DNA from: Thermoplasmata archaeon
GTDB lineage: Archaea > Thermoplasmatota > Thermoplasmata > Lutacidiplasmatales > UBA184
Reading direction: 5' to 3'
Length of the DNA stretch: 41,733 bases
NCBI GenBank assembly: GCA_022750415.1
Contig: JAKIVT010000006.1
Coordinates: forward strand, 1-41,733
Below the pieces are notes generated by a model. That model had not been told where the DNA came from and searched no databases. It saw nothing but the letters and a program-made list of their open reading frames with translations. Shown here piece by piece: positions 24,069 to 32,401 of the stretch. Position 1 is the stretch's first letter; every line of letters starts with the position of its first letter. A program made the translations under genes and the position numbers.

Positions 24069-24092
24069 CGGCGGGACGAGCGTGTCGACGGG

Positions 24093-24098
24093 CTTAAG
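24093..24098. promoter_or_regulatory. palindromic TATA-like element shared by archease and glycosyltransferase genes
   Basis: CTTAAG at 24093-24098, inside the 8-bp palindrome GCTTAAGC, is the only AT-rich element between two divergent start codons 56 bp apart. It lies 25-30 bp from ATG 24068 (minus) and 27-32 bp from ATG 24125 (plus). Neither gene has a Shine-Dalgarno. One symmetric element may therefore serve both directions as a leaderless promoter. Confidence 0.5.
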
Positions 24099-24124
24099 CG
24101 ATACGCGACCGGTAGCGACGGCCA

Positions 24125-24901
24125 ATGCGCGCGACCCTCGTCATTCCCACCCTCAACGAGGGGACGTCCATCGGCCACGTCATCGACACGTTCCTCGCCG
24201 CGGCCGGGGAGGCCAACCCGAGGTTGTTCGGGAAGGACCCCCTCGAATGGGAGGTCGTGGTCGTGGACGGCGCGTCGACCGACGGGACGGCCGAGATCGC
24301 ACGGAAAGCTGGCGCCCGGGTGATCGCCGAGCCCCGGAAGGGGTACGGCCGGGCGTACCAGACCGGGTTCGCGGCGGCCACCGGCGAGGTGATCGCCACC
24401 TCCGACGGGGACTCCACCTACCCGGTCGAGGAGATTCCGCGCTTGGTCCGGTTGCTCCTCGACGCTCCCCTCGATTTCATCACGTGCGACCGGCTGACCA
24501 AGCTCGACACGAACGCGATGACCCGGGAGCACCGGGTCGGCAACTGGGTCCTCAACTACGTGATCCGGATCGCCTACCACCACTACCTCCGGGGGGCTGG
24601 TGGCGCCCTCGCGGACAGCCAGAGCGGGATGTGGGTGTTCCGACGCTCGATCCTCGACCGGGTGACCCTCACGCAGGACGGGATGCCGTTCAGCGAGGAG
24701 TTGAAGATCGAAGTCCTCCGCAACGGGCTCCGGTTCCTCGAGACCCCCATCGTCTACCGGGAGCGGTGGGGCGCGCCCAAGCTCTCGAGTTGGCGCGACG
24801 GGCGCCACAACCTCGAGTTCCTGATCCGCAAGCGCATCGCGATGGGACGGGGCGGAACGGCCCCTCCCCCGGGCGCGGCGGCCGACCGGCCGGCCTACTG
24901 A
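24125..24901 (+). CDS. GT2-family glycosyltransferase (dolichyl-phosphate sugar synthase-like)
   Basis: The product is a 258-aa GT-A fold enzyme. The nucleotide-binding start is [30 protein letters not shown] and [12 protein letters not shown] follow. The metal-binding D-x-D is in TSDGDSTYP (about 92-100). [11 protein letters not shown] precedes the acceptor-side helix, and [15 protein letters not shown] is typical of the dolichyl-phosphate glucose/mannose synthase branch. There are no TM helices, so it resembles DPM1- or AglJ-type enzymes that charge dolichyl phosphate for N-glycosylation. This would fit the many glycosylation sites of the surface proteins in the window. Its 3' end overlaps the eL40 gene on the opposite strand by 7 bp. 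Confidence 0.85.
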   Translation: MRATLVIPTLNEGTSIGHVIDTFLAAAGEANPRLFGKDPLEWEVVVVDGASTDGTAEIARKAGARVIAEPRKGYGRAYQTGFAAATGEVIATSDGDSTYPVEEIPRLVRLLLDAPLDFITCDRLTKLDTNAMTREHRVGNWVLNYVIRIAYHHYLRGAGGALADSQSGMWVFRRSILDRVTLTQDGMPFSEELKIEVLRNGLRFLETPIVYRERWGAPKLSSWRDGRHNLEFLIRKRIAMGRGGTAPPPGAAADRPAY

Positions 24902-25047
24902 GTCTTCCCCGAGCGCTCGCGCGACTTCGGGCGAAGCCCGTGGTAGCTGCACTTGCGGCACTGGACGGCCTTCGGGGGATTCCGGGCCGAGCAGTTCATG
25001 CAAATCTTCTTGTCCAACAGCCGGTGGACGGCTTCCGGGAACGGCAT
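24895..25047 (-). CDS. rpl40e: ribosomal protein eL40 (L40e)
   Basis: The product is a 50-aa protein with the complete archaeal eL40 pattern. [15 protein letters not shown] carries the first zinc-ligand pair (Cys16, Cys19) and [17 protein letters not shown] the second (Cys30, Cys33), followed by the conserved G-L-R-P-K. It is a zinc-ribbon component of the large ribosomal subunit. The start is ATG 25047. TTTATA on the minus strand (25076-25081) lies 29-34 bp upstream and there is no Shine-Dalgarno, so the mRNA is probably leaderless. The stop TAG lies inside the last codons of the convergent glycosyltransferase gene. Confidence 0.92.
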   Translation of the reverse strand: MPFPEAVHRLLDKKICMNCSARNPPKAVQCRKCSYHGLRPKSRERSGKTQ

Positions 25048-25075
25048 ACGGGGCGCCGCGGGACCACCGGTTCGG

Positions 25076-25081
25076 TATAAA
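25076..25081. promoter_or_regulatory. TATA box for eL40 (and possibly the AMMECR1 gene)
   Basis: TATAAA on the plus strand, TTTATA on the minus strand, is 29-34 bp before the eL40 ATG, the right distance for a leaderless ribosomal-protein mRNA. Read rightward it is about 100 bp before the AMMECR1 start, so it may also drive that gene with a leader, though this is less certain. Confidence 0.55.
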
Positions 25082-25183
25082 GCGTCGCGGGGAAGCCGGC
25101 CCTCGTTCGACCTGGGCGTCGCGTTCCGGCCGCGCCGCTCGCGCCGTTCGACCCCGTCGTTCAGGCGAGGAGGGGCCGGCTTC

Positions 25184-25849
25184 GTGGCCCGTTATCCGAC
25201 TCCGGCGAATGCGGACGTCGTGCTCACCTCCGAGGACGGGACGGCCGCGGTCGGGCTGGCCCGCCGGGCCCTCCAGCAGGGATTCGATCAACCCCCGGGG
25301 ACGGACGCCGCCGCTCCGTTCCGGTCCGTCCCCTTGCCGGCGGTCTTGGACGAACCCCGGGGGGTGTTCGTGACCCTCCGGCGGCATCCGTCGAACGATC
25401 TGCGGGGGTGCATCGGATTCCCCCTCCCGGTCTTCCCCCTTCGGGCGGCCATCCCTCGGGCTGCGTGGGCGGCCGCGGTGGACGACCCCCGATTTCCCCC
25501 GGTCCGCCGGTCCGAGCTCGACCGGCTCACGCTCGAGCTGTCCGTTCTGACCGTCCCCGAACCGGTCGACGTCGAGCCCCGGGCGGCGATCGCCGGTCAG
25601 GTCAAGGTCGGTCGCCACGGCCTGATCGTCGACCGGCGGGGAGCGAGCGGGCTCCTGTTACCCCAAGTGGCGACCGAATTCGGTTGGACGCCGGCCGAGT
25701 TTCTCGCGGCGACGTGCCAGAAAGCCGGGTTACCCGCCGAGGCATGGAGGCAGCCCGGTACCACGGTGCGAAGGTTCTCCGCCGAGCTGTTCGAGGAGAC
25801 GACCCCCGGGGGCCCGGTCCGCCCCATGTCCCTCGCCGCGCACCGGTAG
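25184..25849 (+). CDS. AMMECR1-domain protein
   Basis: The product is 221 aa with the family signature [10 protein letters not shown] at about 73-82. Before it is [12 protein letters not shown]. After it come [21 protein letters not shown] (helix and D-P-R-F-P), [13 protein letters not shown] and the C-terminal [20 protein letters not shown]1 proteins occur in all archaea and eukaryotes. The function is unresolved, and a redox or RNA-linked role has been suggested because of the conserved Cys. GTG 25184 follows a purine-rich GAGGAGGGG. The upstream frame is open but has no family similarity. It is divergent to eL40. Confidence 0.88.
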   Translation: MARYPTPANADVVLTSEDGTAAVGLARRALQQGFDQPPGTDAAAPFRSVPLPAVLDEPRGVFVTLRRHPSNDLRGCIGFPLPVFPLRAAIPRAAWAAAVDDPRFPPVRRSELDRLTLELSVLTVPEPVDVEPRAAIAGQVKVGRHGLIVDRRGASGLLLPQVATEFGWTPAEFLAATCQKAGLPAEAWRQPGTTVRRFSAELFEETTPGGPVRPMSLAAHR

Positions 25850-25883
25850 GGCCGGGACCCGGATTCGAGTCCCCTTGCCGGGG

Positions 25884-26780
25884 CTACAGAAAAAGGTCCT
25901 CGAGCGGGTTTTCCATCTCCTTCACTTCACGGATCCGGACCCCCTTCGCCGCCAGCTCGGCGACGAGCTTGGGAACCTCCTCCGGGCCGGCAAGCTCGTG
26001 GAGGTAGTACTCCCCTTTCCGGGACGAGGCTGGGAGGATCCCTTCCGCCCCTTCGGCCCGGATCCCGATGACGTACTTCGTCGGTTTCAGGTCGGCGAGG
26101 CGGCCGAAATACCCGACCTTCCCGTTCTTGAGGGCGAGCACGTAAGTCCCGATCTCCTTCGCCTCGAACAGGTTGTGGGAGGAGTAGAGCACCAGGTCCG
26201 CGCGGCTCAACCCGAGGACCAGGTCCCGGATCTCGCGCGCCAGCTTCGGGTCGAGGTTGCTCGTCGGTTCGTCCAGGAGGTAGATCCCCCGCTCCTGGAG
26301 GAAGACCCGGGCGATCGACACCCGCTTCTTCTGGCCGGCGCTCAGTTCCGAAAAGAACCGTCCCCGGAGCTCCTCGATCCCGAGCTTCCGGACGACGGCC
26401 TCGACCTCCCGGTCCCCGACCCCCTCGACCGTCGCGTAGAACCGCAGGGCCTCCTCGACGCGGAGAGCGTCCGGGATCCCGTCGATGTGCGAGAGGTACT
26501 GGATTCGTGTCTGGGCTTCCGACCGACCCACCCGCACCCCATCGATCTCCACGGTGCCCGCGTACGGTTCAAGGATTCCCGCGAGCGTCCGGAAGAGGGT
26601 GGTCTTCCCCGCTCCGTTCGGGCCGAGCACCACGTAAACCGCCGGATCCTCGATAACGAACGACACGTCGTCGAGGACCGGTTTCCCGTGGTACCCTGCA
26701 CGGAGCGAACGCACCTCGATGCGGTGGGACCCATGGGCCGGTCCGGGGGAGGTCGTCAGCGCCGCCCCGACGTTCGCCAT
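25884..26780 (-). CDS. ABC transporter ATP-binding protein
   Basis: The product is a 298-aa ATPase subunit. Walker A is GPNGAGKT (53-60), the Q-loop Gln is near 94 (QYLSH), the signature is LSAGQ (146-150), Walker B is IYLLDE (166-171) and the switch His is in YSSHNLFEA. A C-terminal extension of about 70 residues (from about 230) is typical of ABC-2 type exporters. The first 15-20 residues are unconserved, so a later start is possible. The permease gene lies immediately upstream on the same strand (16 bp gap). Substrates of such exporters range from lipids to peptides and drugs, and nothing here identifies this one. Confidence 0.9.
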   Translation of the reverse strand: MANVGAALTTSPGPAHGSHRIEVRSLRAGYHGKPVLDDVSFVIEDPAVYVVLGPNGAGKTTLFRTLAGILEPYAGTVEIDGVRVGRSEAQTRIQYLSHIDGIPDALRVEEALRFYATVEGVGDREVEAVVRKLGIEELRGRFFSELSAGQKKRVSIARVFLQERGIYLLDEPTSNLDPKLAREIRDLVLGLSRADLVLYSSHNLFEAKEIGTYVLALKNGKVGYFGRLADLKPTKYVIGIRAEGAEGILPASSRKGEYYLHELAGPEEVPKLVAELAAKGVRIREVKEMENPLEDLFL

Positions 26781-26796
26781 CTCCGCTCGACCCCCC

Positions 26797-27513
26797 TCAG
26801 AGTGGGGAAAGGAACCGCTCCCGGCTCATCAGCCGCGCCGACATCACGAGAAGGACCACCACCGCGGCGAGGATCGCGAGTGCCGCTCCGACGGTGATGT
26901 AGTAGTAGTCCGCCGAGGGAGCGCCCTCCGCCGCGAGCAGGACGAGCAGGATGGGGGCGATCCCGACCGTGGGCGCGATCCCGACCGGGCTGTTCATCCC
27001 GGACCGGGGGGTGGAGACCGACGACCAGATCATCCCGACCGTGGCGGTGAACAGCGAGCCCGCGTAGCACATCGGGACGGTGTAGAGGAGGAGCGCCTCC
27101 TGCATCGACCAGGGGATCGGGACCCCTCGCGCGGACGCCAGCCCGAGCCCCATAGCGAGGGCCACTCCGAGGACTACGGATGCCAGCGCGGCGGTCGCCA
27201 GGAGCCCGTTGAGGAACAGGGTCCGCGGCCGGACGCCGTAGGCGATCAGGTACTCGAACACCCCTTTCGTCCGGTCGCTCGAGAACGTGATGAGGCCCCC
27301 GATGGAAGCGAGGGTGGCGAACAACGGGACCTCGAGAGGGAAGGTCGTCTGGAACGCCGCGGGAGTCCGGCTGACCAGGATCACCGTCAAGAGGAGCGAG
27401 ATTCCGGCCCCGAGGATCAGGTAGAGCCGCCCCATCGCAGCGGTCCGGCGAATAGTCGTCCAGGTGAGGCTCGGGAGCGGCGTCGACCGAGGGGCCGCGG
27501 AACCGGTCGCCAT
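26797..27513 (-). CDS. ABC-2 type transporter permease
   Basis: The product is a 238-aa membrane protein with six hydrophobic segments (about 30-50, 65-80, 105-130, 140-165, 175-195, 205-225). The loop FSSDRTKGVFEYLIAYGVRPRTLF between TM2 and TM3 matches the coupling-helix region of ABC-2 permeases. It forms an exporter with the following ATPase gene. CTTTTACC on the minus strand (27537-27544) lies 24-31 bp before the ATG, indicating a leaderless transcript that also covers the ATPase. Confidence 0.8.
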   Translation of the reverse strand: MATGSAAPRSTPLPSLTWTTIRRTAAMGRLYLILGAGISLLLTVILVSRTPAAFQTTFPLEVPLFATLASIGGLITFSSDRTKGVFEYLIAYGVRPRTLFLNGLLATAALASVVLGVALAMGLGLASARGVPIPWSMQEALLLYTVPMCYAGSLFTATVGMIWSSVSTPRSGMNSPVGIAPTVGIAPILLVLLAAEGAPSADYYYITVGAALAILAAVVVLLVMSARLMSRERFLSPL

Positions 27514-27592
27514 CCGGAGCGTCGGACCCGGGAGGGGGTAAAAGGACTCGCCGACCCGCGTACGGAGCGTCCGCTTTCCGGCGCCCCGAACC

Positions 27593-30559
27593 TCAGGCCC
27601 CGACCCGCCGAATGCGTGCGGAGAGTCGCATTCCCTCGATATCCCAGTCCCGGAATCCGCTCCCTTGGGCCGGGGCGACTCCGACGAGTTCGACGGAGTC
27701 GGCGAGGAGTTCGCTGGCGAGACGGTCCTTCGCCCCGCCGAGCGCGACCGCGAGGTCCCCCTCGGCGAACACCGAGATCTCGACGTGGTCGGTAAACGCG
27801 AGGCCCATCGCCTTCCGCTCCTGCTGGAAGCGGCGGAGCGATTCCCGGATGAGTCCCTCCCGGTGCAGTTCGGCCGTCGGCTTCGCGGAGAGGGCGTACG
27901 CGGCGCCGCGGTCCGCCGACCGGACGACGTACAGCGGATCCGAGAATTGGCCCGCGTTGGCCGGGGGGAGGCGGACCACGACCCGGACGTTCAGCTCGTC
28001 GGCGACGATCTGGTCGCCGGCGGTGCCGAGCGGAGAAAGGGCGTCGGAGAAGACAGCGAACGTTTCGAGGGGGATCCGGGATTTCACGACCGCCCGCTGG
28101 CGGAGTTCCCGTCCGACTTCCACCTCGGCGCGGAGCGCCGCCATGGCGGCATTCAGCGGTCCGTCGACGTGGCCTGTCGTGCTCGGCCAGCGGGCGAGGT
28201 GGACGGACTCCGATGCCTCCGAGAAGTCGAGCTCGTGCAACTCCTGGTGCAGGTGTTCGGCCGTGAACGGGGCGAACGGCGCGAGCAGCCGGGTCGTCAC
28301 CGAGAGGGCGTACGAGAGCGTGTCGTTCGCGACCCGCCGGTCCGCTACATCGGTCTCGGACCAGAACCTCGGTCGGGAACGCCGGAGGTACCAAGTGCTG
28401 AGATCGTCGACGAATTCGCGGATCCGGCCGGCGCCGGCACGTGGGTCGTACTCGTCGAGCGCCCGGGTCGTCTCCCGGATCGTTTCGTCAAGCCGCGAGA
28501 GGAGCCACCGGTCGAGGAGTCCTGCGGGCTTCGGCGCGACGCGCGCGGGAGCGAGCCCGTCGGCACTCGCGTTCTGGCGGTAAAATGCGAGGACGTTCAG
28601 CAACGTTCCGAGGACCCGGGCGGCGCCCGGGCCGATGTCGCTCTCGTGGAGCTTGGTCGGTTCCGTGTAGTCGGCGGTGAAGAACGCCCAACGGACGACG
28701 TCGCCCCCGTGCTTTTCCAAAAGGCCGAGCGGTTCCACGACGTTCCCTTTCGACTTGCTCATCTTCTGGCCGGAATCGTCGAGGACGAGCCCGTTCGCGA
28801 TCGCGACGCGGTACGCCGGGCGGTCGAAGAGGCCCGTCGAGAGGACGAGCATCGTGTAGAACCAGCCGCGGGTCTGGTCGAGCCCCTCGGCGACGAAGTC
28901 GAGCGGCGCTGCGGGGTCGAACGGGCCGGGCTCGAACGGGTAGTGGTACTGGGCGAACGGCGCCGCGCCGCTGTCGTACCACCCGTCGATGGTGTACGGT
29001 TCGCGCTTCGCCTCGGCCCCGCAGACCGTGCACGGCATTCGAATCGGGTCGACGCCGACGCGGTGGGGGTCGAACCCGTCCGGAAGCTTCTGGTGGGACA
29101 GCCGCTCGAGCTCCGCGAAGCTTCCCACGCAGGTGGCGTGCCCGACCGGGCAGACCCAGACCGGGAGCGGCGTCCCCCAGAACCGGTTGCGGGAGACCGC
29201 CCAGTCCTTCGCCTCCGTGAGGAAGTTGCCGAACCGGCCGTCGCGGAGGTGCTCCGGGATCCACGTCACCGACTGGTTGTGGCGAACGAGTGGCTCGTTG
29301 AACCGGCTGGTGCGGACGAACCAGGAGTCGATGGCCCGGTAGATCAGCGGGTTGCCGCACCGCCAGCAGAACGGGTACGTGTGGCGGACCGAGCCCTTCT
29401 GGGCGAGAAGTCCGCGCGCCTCCAAGTCGGCGGTCAGCAACGGGTCGGCCGCCTTGAACGACTTCCCCACGACGAGCGGAACTGCGGAGGTGAAGACCGC
29501 GCGGCTGTCGAGCGGGTCGTACACCCCGACGCCCTCGCGAGCGCCGATCCGCTGGTCCTCCGGACCGAAGCTCGGCGCGATGTGGACGACGCCGGTTCCC
29601 TCGGCCGGGTCGACCATCGCGTCGAGCACGACCCGGTACCGGCCGCTCGCCGGTCCGGCGAACGGGAACGGCGGCTCGTACTCGCGTCCCGCGAGCTCGC
29701 TCCCGTCGTAGTGGTGGAGCACCTCGGCGCCGTTCGGGAAGTACCGGGGCACCGCGGCCTCGGCGAGGATCTCCTCGCCCCCGTCCGGACCGCGGACCCC
29801 GACGTACGTGAGTCCCGCGTTCGCGGCGACCAGCAGATTCGCCGGGAGGGTCCATGGCGTCGTCGTCCAGACGAGGAGCGAGGCGGGTGGCTCCCCGCCC
29901 GTGGGCTTGAGCCGGAAGCGGACGGTGACCGACGGGTCGGTCGTCTCCTTGTACCCCTGGGCGACCTCGTGCGAGGAGAGCGGCGTCTCGCACCGCGGGC
30001 AGTACGGGAGGACGTAGTGACCCTTCTCGAGCAGTCCCTTCTCGTGGAGCTGCTTGAGCGACCACCAGACGCTCTCGATGTACGGCGCGCTCATCGTGAG
30101 GTACGGGTGCCGGTAGTCGAGCCAGTAGCCGAGCCGCCGGCTCATCTCCTCCCAGACGGCGGCGACCTCGAGGGTGCTTTGCCGGCACTCCTCGCAGAAT
30201 CGGGCCACCCCGAACGCCTCGATCTCCTTCTTCGAGCGGATTCCGTGGCGCTTCTCGACCTCGATCTCCACGGGGAGGCCGTGGCAGTCCCAGCCGGCCA
30301 TCGACGTGACGATCCGGTCCCCGCGCATCCGGTGGTACCGGAGGTGGACGTCCTTCAGCGCGCGGGAGACGACGTGACCGACGTGCGGGGCGCCGTTCGC
30401 GGTGGGCGGCCCCTCCGTGAACCGGAACACCGGGCCGCCAGGGTGTCCGGCCATGACCCGATCCGGGACCCCGGCCGACTCCCAGTAGGTCCGGACCCGT
30501 CGGCCGATCTCGGCAAACGACACGGGGGCGGGACGATGTTCGCCCTCGCCGGTCGCCAT
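27593..30559 (-). CDS. ileS: isoleucyl-tRNA synthetase
   Basis: The product is a 988-aa class I synthetase of the archaeal/eukaryotic type. FTEGPPTANGAPHVGHV carries the HIGH motif (PHVGH, 58-62). GWDCHGLPVEIEVEK is the family signature. The CP1 editing domain contains LLVWTTTPWTLPANL and GTGVVHIAPSFGPEDQ. KMSKSKGNVVEP near 598 is the second ATP motif. FCWRCGNPLIYRAIDSWF and DWAVSRNRFWGTPLP are typical of IleRS. The C-terminal anticodon domain ends in a small alpha/beta module. It charges tRNA-Ile with isoleucine and edits valine. TTTTTA 23-28 bp before the ATG and no Shine-Dalgarno point to a leaderless mRNA. Confidence 0.96.
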   Translation of the reverse strand: MATGEGEHRPAPVSFAEIGRRVRTYWESAGVPDRVMAGHPGGPVFRFTEGPPTANGAPHVGHVVSRALKDVHLRYHRMRGDRIVTSMAGWDCHGLPVEIEVEKRHGIRSKKEIEAFGVARFCEECRQSTLEVAAVWEEMSRRLGYWLDYRHPYLTMSAPYIESVWWSLKQLHEKGLLEKGHYVLPYCPRCETPLSSHEVAQGYKETTDPSVTVRFRLKPTGGEPPASLLVWTTTPWTLPANLLVAANAGLTYVGVRGPDGGEEILAEAAVPRYFPNGAEVLHHYDGSELAGREYEPPFPFAGPASGRYRVVLDAMVDPAEGTGVVHIAPSFGPEDQRIGAREGVGVYDPLDSRAVFTSAVPLVVGKSFKAADPLLTADLEARGLLAQKGSVRHTYPFCWRCGNPLIYRAIDSWFVRTSRFNEPLVRHNQSVTWIPEHLRDGRFGNFLTEAKDWAVSRNRFWGTPLPVWVCPVGHATCVGSFAELERLSHQKLPDGFDPHRVGVDPIRMPCTVCGAEAKREPYTIDGWYDSGAAPFAQYHYPFEPGPFDPAAPLDFVAEGLDQTRGWFYTMLVLSTGLFDRPAYRVAIANGLVLDDSGQKMSKSKGNVVEPLGLLEKHGGDVVRWAFFTADYTEPTKLHESDIGPGAARVLGTLLNVLAFYRQNASADGLAPARVAPKPAGLLDRWLLSRLDETIRETTRALDEYDPRAGAGRIREFVDDLSTWYLRRSRPRFWSETDVADRRVANDTLSYALSVTTRLLAPFAPFTAEHLHQELHELDFSEASESVHLARWPSTTGHVDGPLNAAMAALRAEVEVGRELRQRAVVKSRIPLETFAVFSDALSPLGTAGDQIVADELNVRVVVRLPPANAGQFSDPLYVVRSADRGAAYALSAKPTAELHREGLIRESLRRFQQERKAMGLAFTDHVEISVFAEGDLAVALGGAKDRLASELLADSVELVGVAPAQGSGFRDWDIEGMRLSARIRRVGA

Positions 30560-30581
30560 GGGCCCGCGTGCCGGTCTGCCC

Positions 30582-30587
30582 TAAAAA
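30582..30587 (-). promoter_or_regulatory. TATA box of ileS
   Basis: ACCTTTTTAG on the minus strand (core at 30582-30587) lies 23-28 bp before ATG 30559. No other AT-rich element and no Shine-Dalgarno are present between it and the start codon. Confidence 0.5.
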
Positions 30588-30710
30588 GGTAGGCGTTGCG
30601 AGCGCTTGGAAAGCGAATCGACCCGGAATTCTGTCGGGAAAACCGTGGGCCTCGGGGGAGACGGCAGCCAGCGGGCGGGCCGACCCCATCCCGTAGTTTT
30701 AACGGAAGGA

Positions 30711-30718
30711 ATTTTTAT
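30711..30718 (+). promoter_or_regulatory. TATA-like element upstream of the DHFR-like gene
   Basis: ATTTTTAT at 30711-30718 is the AT-richest point in the ileS/reductase gap. With it, transcription would start near 30742 and give a leader of about 60 nt, which carries GGGAG 8 bp before ATG 30802. A second AT-rich stretch (AGTTTTAA, 30695-30702) lies just upstream. Confidence 0.45.
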
Positions 30719-30801
30719 CCGGTCCGAGCGGGCAACCGTGCCCAACGGAAAGCTTGGTAGAGGATCCTGCGTTCGACGTCCATCCAAAGGGAGACAGGAA
30801 G

Positions 30802-31464
30802 ATGACACGCGTCCGAGTGGAGGGATTCACGATCTCGCTGGACGGATACGGAGCGGGTCCGAATCAGGACCTCCGGAATCCGCTCGGCGTGGGCGGGACC
30901 GAATTGCACCAGTGGCTGGTCCCGACACGCACGTTCCAACGTGTCCACTCTGGCGCCGACGGTGGCACCACGGGGATTGACGACGACTTCGCGGCGCGGG
31001 GCTTCACGAATGTTGGCGCCTGGATTCTCGGAAGGAACATGTTCGGACCGATTCGCGGTTTGTGGCCCGACTCGAACTGGAGGGGCTGGTGGGGGGACAA
31101 CCCACCGTATCACGTTCCGACGTTCGTCTTGACGCACCACGCCCGCCCGCCGATCCCGATGGAGGGCGGAACGACATTCTACTTCGTGACGGGCGGTATT
31201 CAGGAGGCCTTGGACCGGGCGCGGGACGCCGCCGACGGAAGGGATGTGCGCATCGGCGGCGGGCCGAACACGATCCAGCAGTATCTTCGGGCGGGACTCA
31301 TCGATGAGTTGCACGTCGCGATCTCCCCGGTCCTGCTGGGCGGGGGAGAGCGACTGTTCGAGGGGATTGACGTGCGCGCTCAGGGATACGAATGCGTTCG
31401 GTTCGTTGCGTCCGAAAACGCCACCCACGTTGTCCTCCGGCGCCGAGGGGACAAGGACCCCTAG
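30802..31464 (+). CDS. dihydrofolate-reductase-like / RibD C-terminal domain protein
   Basis: The product is 220 aa with the fold of the RibD-C / YwjB-YyaP DHFR-like group. It begins RVRVEGFTISLDGYGAG. AWILGRNMFGPIRG is the NADPH-site helix region. FVLTHHARPPIPMEGGTTF and VRIGGGPNTIQQYLRAGLIDELHVAISPVLLGGG are hallmark regions, the latter with the nucleotide-binding G-G-G. Such proteins are NAD(P)H-dependent reductases of uncertain substrate and are common in bacteria. ATG 30802 is chosen for its GGGAG. Codons end in A or T more often than in the flanking genes, and the leadered, Shine-Dalgarno mRNA contrasts with leaderless neighbours, so horizontal transfer is plausible. Confidence 0.82.
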   Translation: MTRVRVEGFTISLDGYGAGPNQDLRNPLGVGGTELHQWLVPTRTFQRVHSGADGGTTGIDDDFAARGFTNVGAWILGRNMFGPIRGLWPDSNWRGWWGDNPPYHVPTFVLTHHARPPIPMEGGTTFYFVTGGIQEALDRARDAADGRDVRIGGGPNTIQQYLRAGLIDELHVAISPVLLGGGERLFEGIDVRAQGYECVRFVASENATHVVLRRRGDKDP

Positions 31465-31472
31465 CAACGAGT

Positions 31473-31539
31473 CGAGGCGGACAACGCCTCGGAGGAGCAG
31501 CCCCCAGAAGTCCGCCTGCCAGCACCGCGTGAAGGCGGA
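31473..31539 (+). terminator. two tandem hairpins after the DHFR-like gene
   Basis: Nine bases after the stop, CGAGGCG-GACAA-CGCCTCG (31473-31491) forms a perfect 7-bp stem. A second perfect 7-bp stem, TCCGCCT/AGGCGGA, spans 31511-31539 with a 15-nt loop. No T-rich tract follows, so this is not a typical archaeal terminator. It may be a bacterial-style terminator remnant carried with the gene or a structured 3' end. Confidence 0.35.
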
Positions 31540-31610
31540 GCGGGATTCGCGAAATTCGATCGGCGAACCGGGGCACTTCGTTCACCACACCCGTCGGGGG
31601 GGTCGGAGCG

Positions 31611-32396
31611 TTACCGGAAGAGCCCGTACGGGGGGGCCGAGACCGACGAGGGTCCCAGCCGGGCGCTCGCGTGCTTGCGGACGACCGTCCCGTCGTACCG
31701 GGCGATCCGGCACCCTTCCCCCGCGACGATCCGGGAGGCCCGCAGGTACTCCACGTGAACCCCTTCGAGCTCGACCAGGTTCGCGTCGATCCGCTCGACC
31801 TCGAGGGACGGGGTCGGGCCGAGGAACCGGGGGCGCCGTCGGACGCGGACCGACTCGGCGATGATCGCTCCCACGCGCGACGGGCTGTCGAGGGCGATGT
31901 CCACGTCCTTGACCGCCACCGTCCCCGTGACCGCGACCCGGCCCTCTCCGGCGAACCGGGACGCCTTGAGCGCCGCGCCCACTTCGATGCAGCCACGCCA
32001 GAGTACGGAGCGGTCGACGTCGACCGTTCCCCCGACGTGCAGCGTGCCCCGGGCATCGACGTCGCCCGCGTGAAGCGTTCCTCCAAACCGGGCCGTCCCC
32101 TCAACCGCGAGCCGGTGCTTGACGACGGCATCGCCGGAGACGTCGAGCATCCCGTCGGTTCGGAGCTCGACGGCGGTGAGCTTGCCCCCGATGGATGTGC
32201 TTCCATCGAGCTCGACGGTGTCGACGTCAACGGCACCCGTGACCTTGGCGGTCCCATCGACCGTCCAACGGGCGGCTCGGACCTCGGCCCGCCGGATCAC
32301 ACCCCGGTCGGAGAGGGTCCCGGATCGTTCCGGAGCCGCGACCGGTTTGGGAATGGGCGGGGGCAGGCCGGCCGACGGGACGCTCGCGCTCGCCAT
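31611..32396 (-). CDS. bactofilin-like polymer-forming protein
   Basis: The product is 261 aa. A proline-rich N-terminal tail (about 1-40) is followed by short repeats with Gly at regular intervals, for example VDGTAKVTGAVDVDTVELDG, LRTDGMLDVSGDAVV, VEGTARFGGTLHAGD and DARGTLHVGGTVDV. The pattern gives a right-handed parallel beta-helix as in bactofilins (DUF583, polymer-forming cytoskeletal proteins). Bacterial bactofilins assemble filaments at the membrane, and archaeal members are not well studied. There is no signal peptide or TM helix. ATG 32396 is 5 bp after the stop of the CoA-binding protein gene, so the two are likely one operon. A longer frame upstream overlaps that gene and is not preferred. 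Confidence 0.78.
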   Translation of the reverse strand: MASASVPSAGLPPPIPKPVAAPERSGTLSDRGVIRRAEVRAARWTVDGTAKVTGAVDVDTVELDGSTSIGGKLTAVELRTDGMLDVSGDAVVKHRLAVEGTARFGGTLHAGDVDARGTLHVGGTVDVDRSVLWRGCIEVGAALKASRFAGEGRVAVTGTVAVKDVDIALDSPSRVGAIIAESVRVRRRPRFLGPTPSLEVERIDANLVELEGVHVEYLRASRIVAGEGCRIARYDGTVVRKHASARLGPSSVSAPPYGLFR

Positions 32397-32401
32397 CGGG
32401 G

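Noticed and set aside
25855-25892. T-loop-like GGATTCGAGTCC suggesting a tRNA end
   Set aside because: Stem pairing is only 3 bp and no anticodon or D arm lies upstream, which is coding sequence.
27665-30592. A 975-codon open frame on the plus strand opposite ileS
   Set aside because: It mirrors the synthetase codons in GC-rich DNA and has no recognisable domain; ileS has all catalytic motifs.
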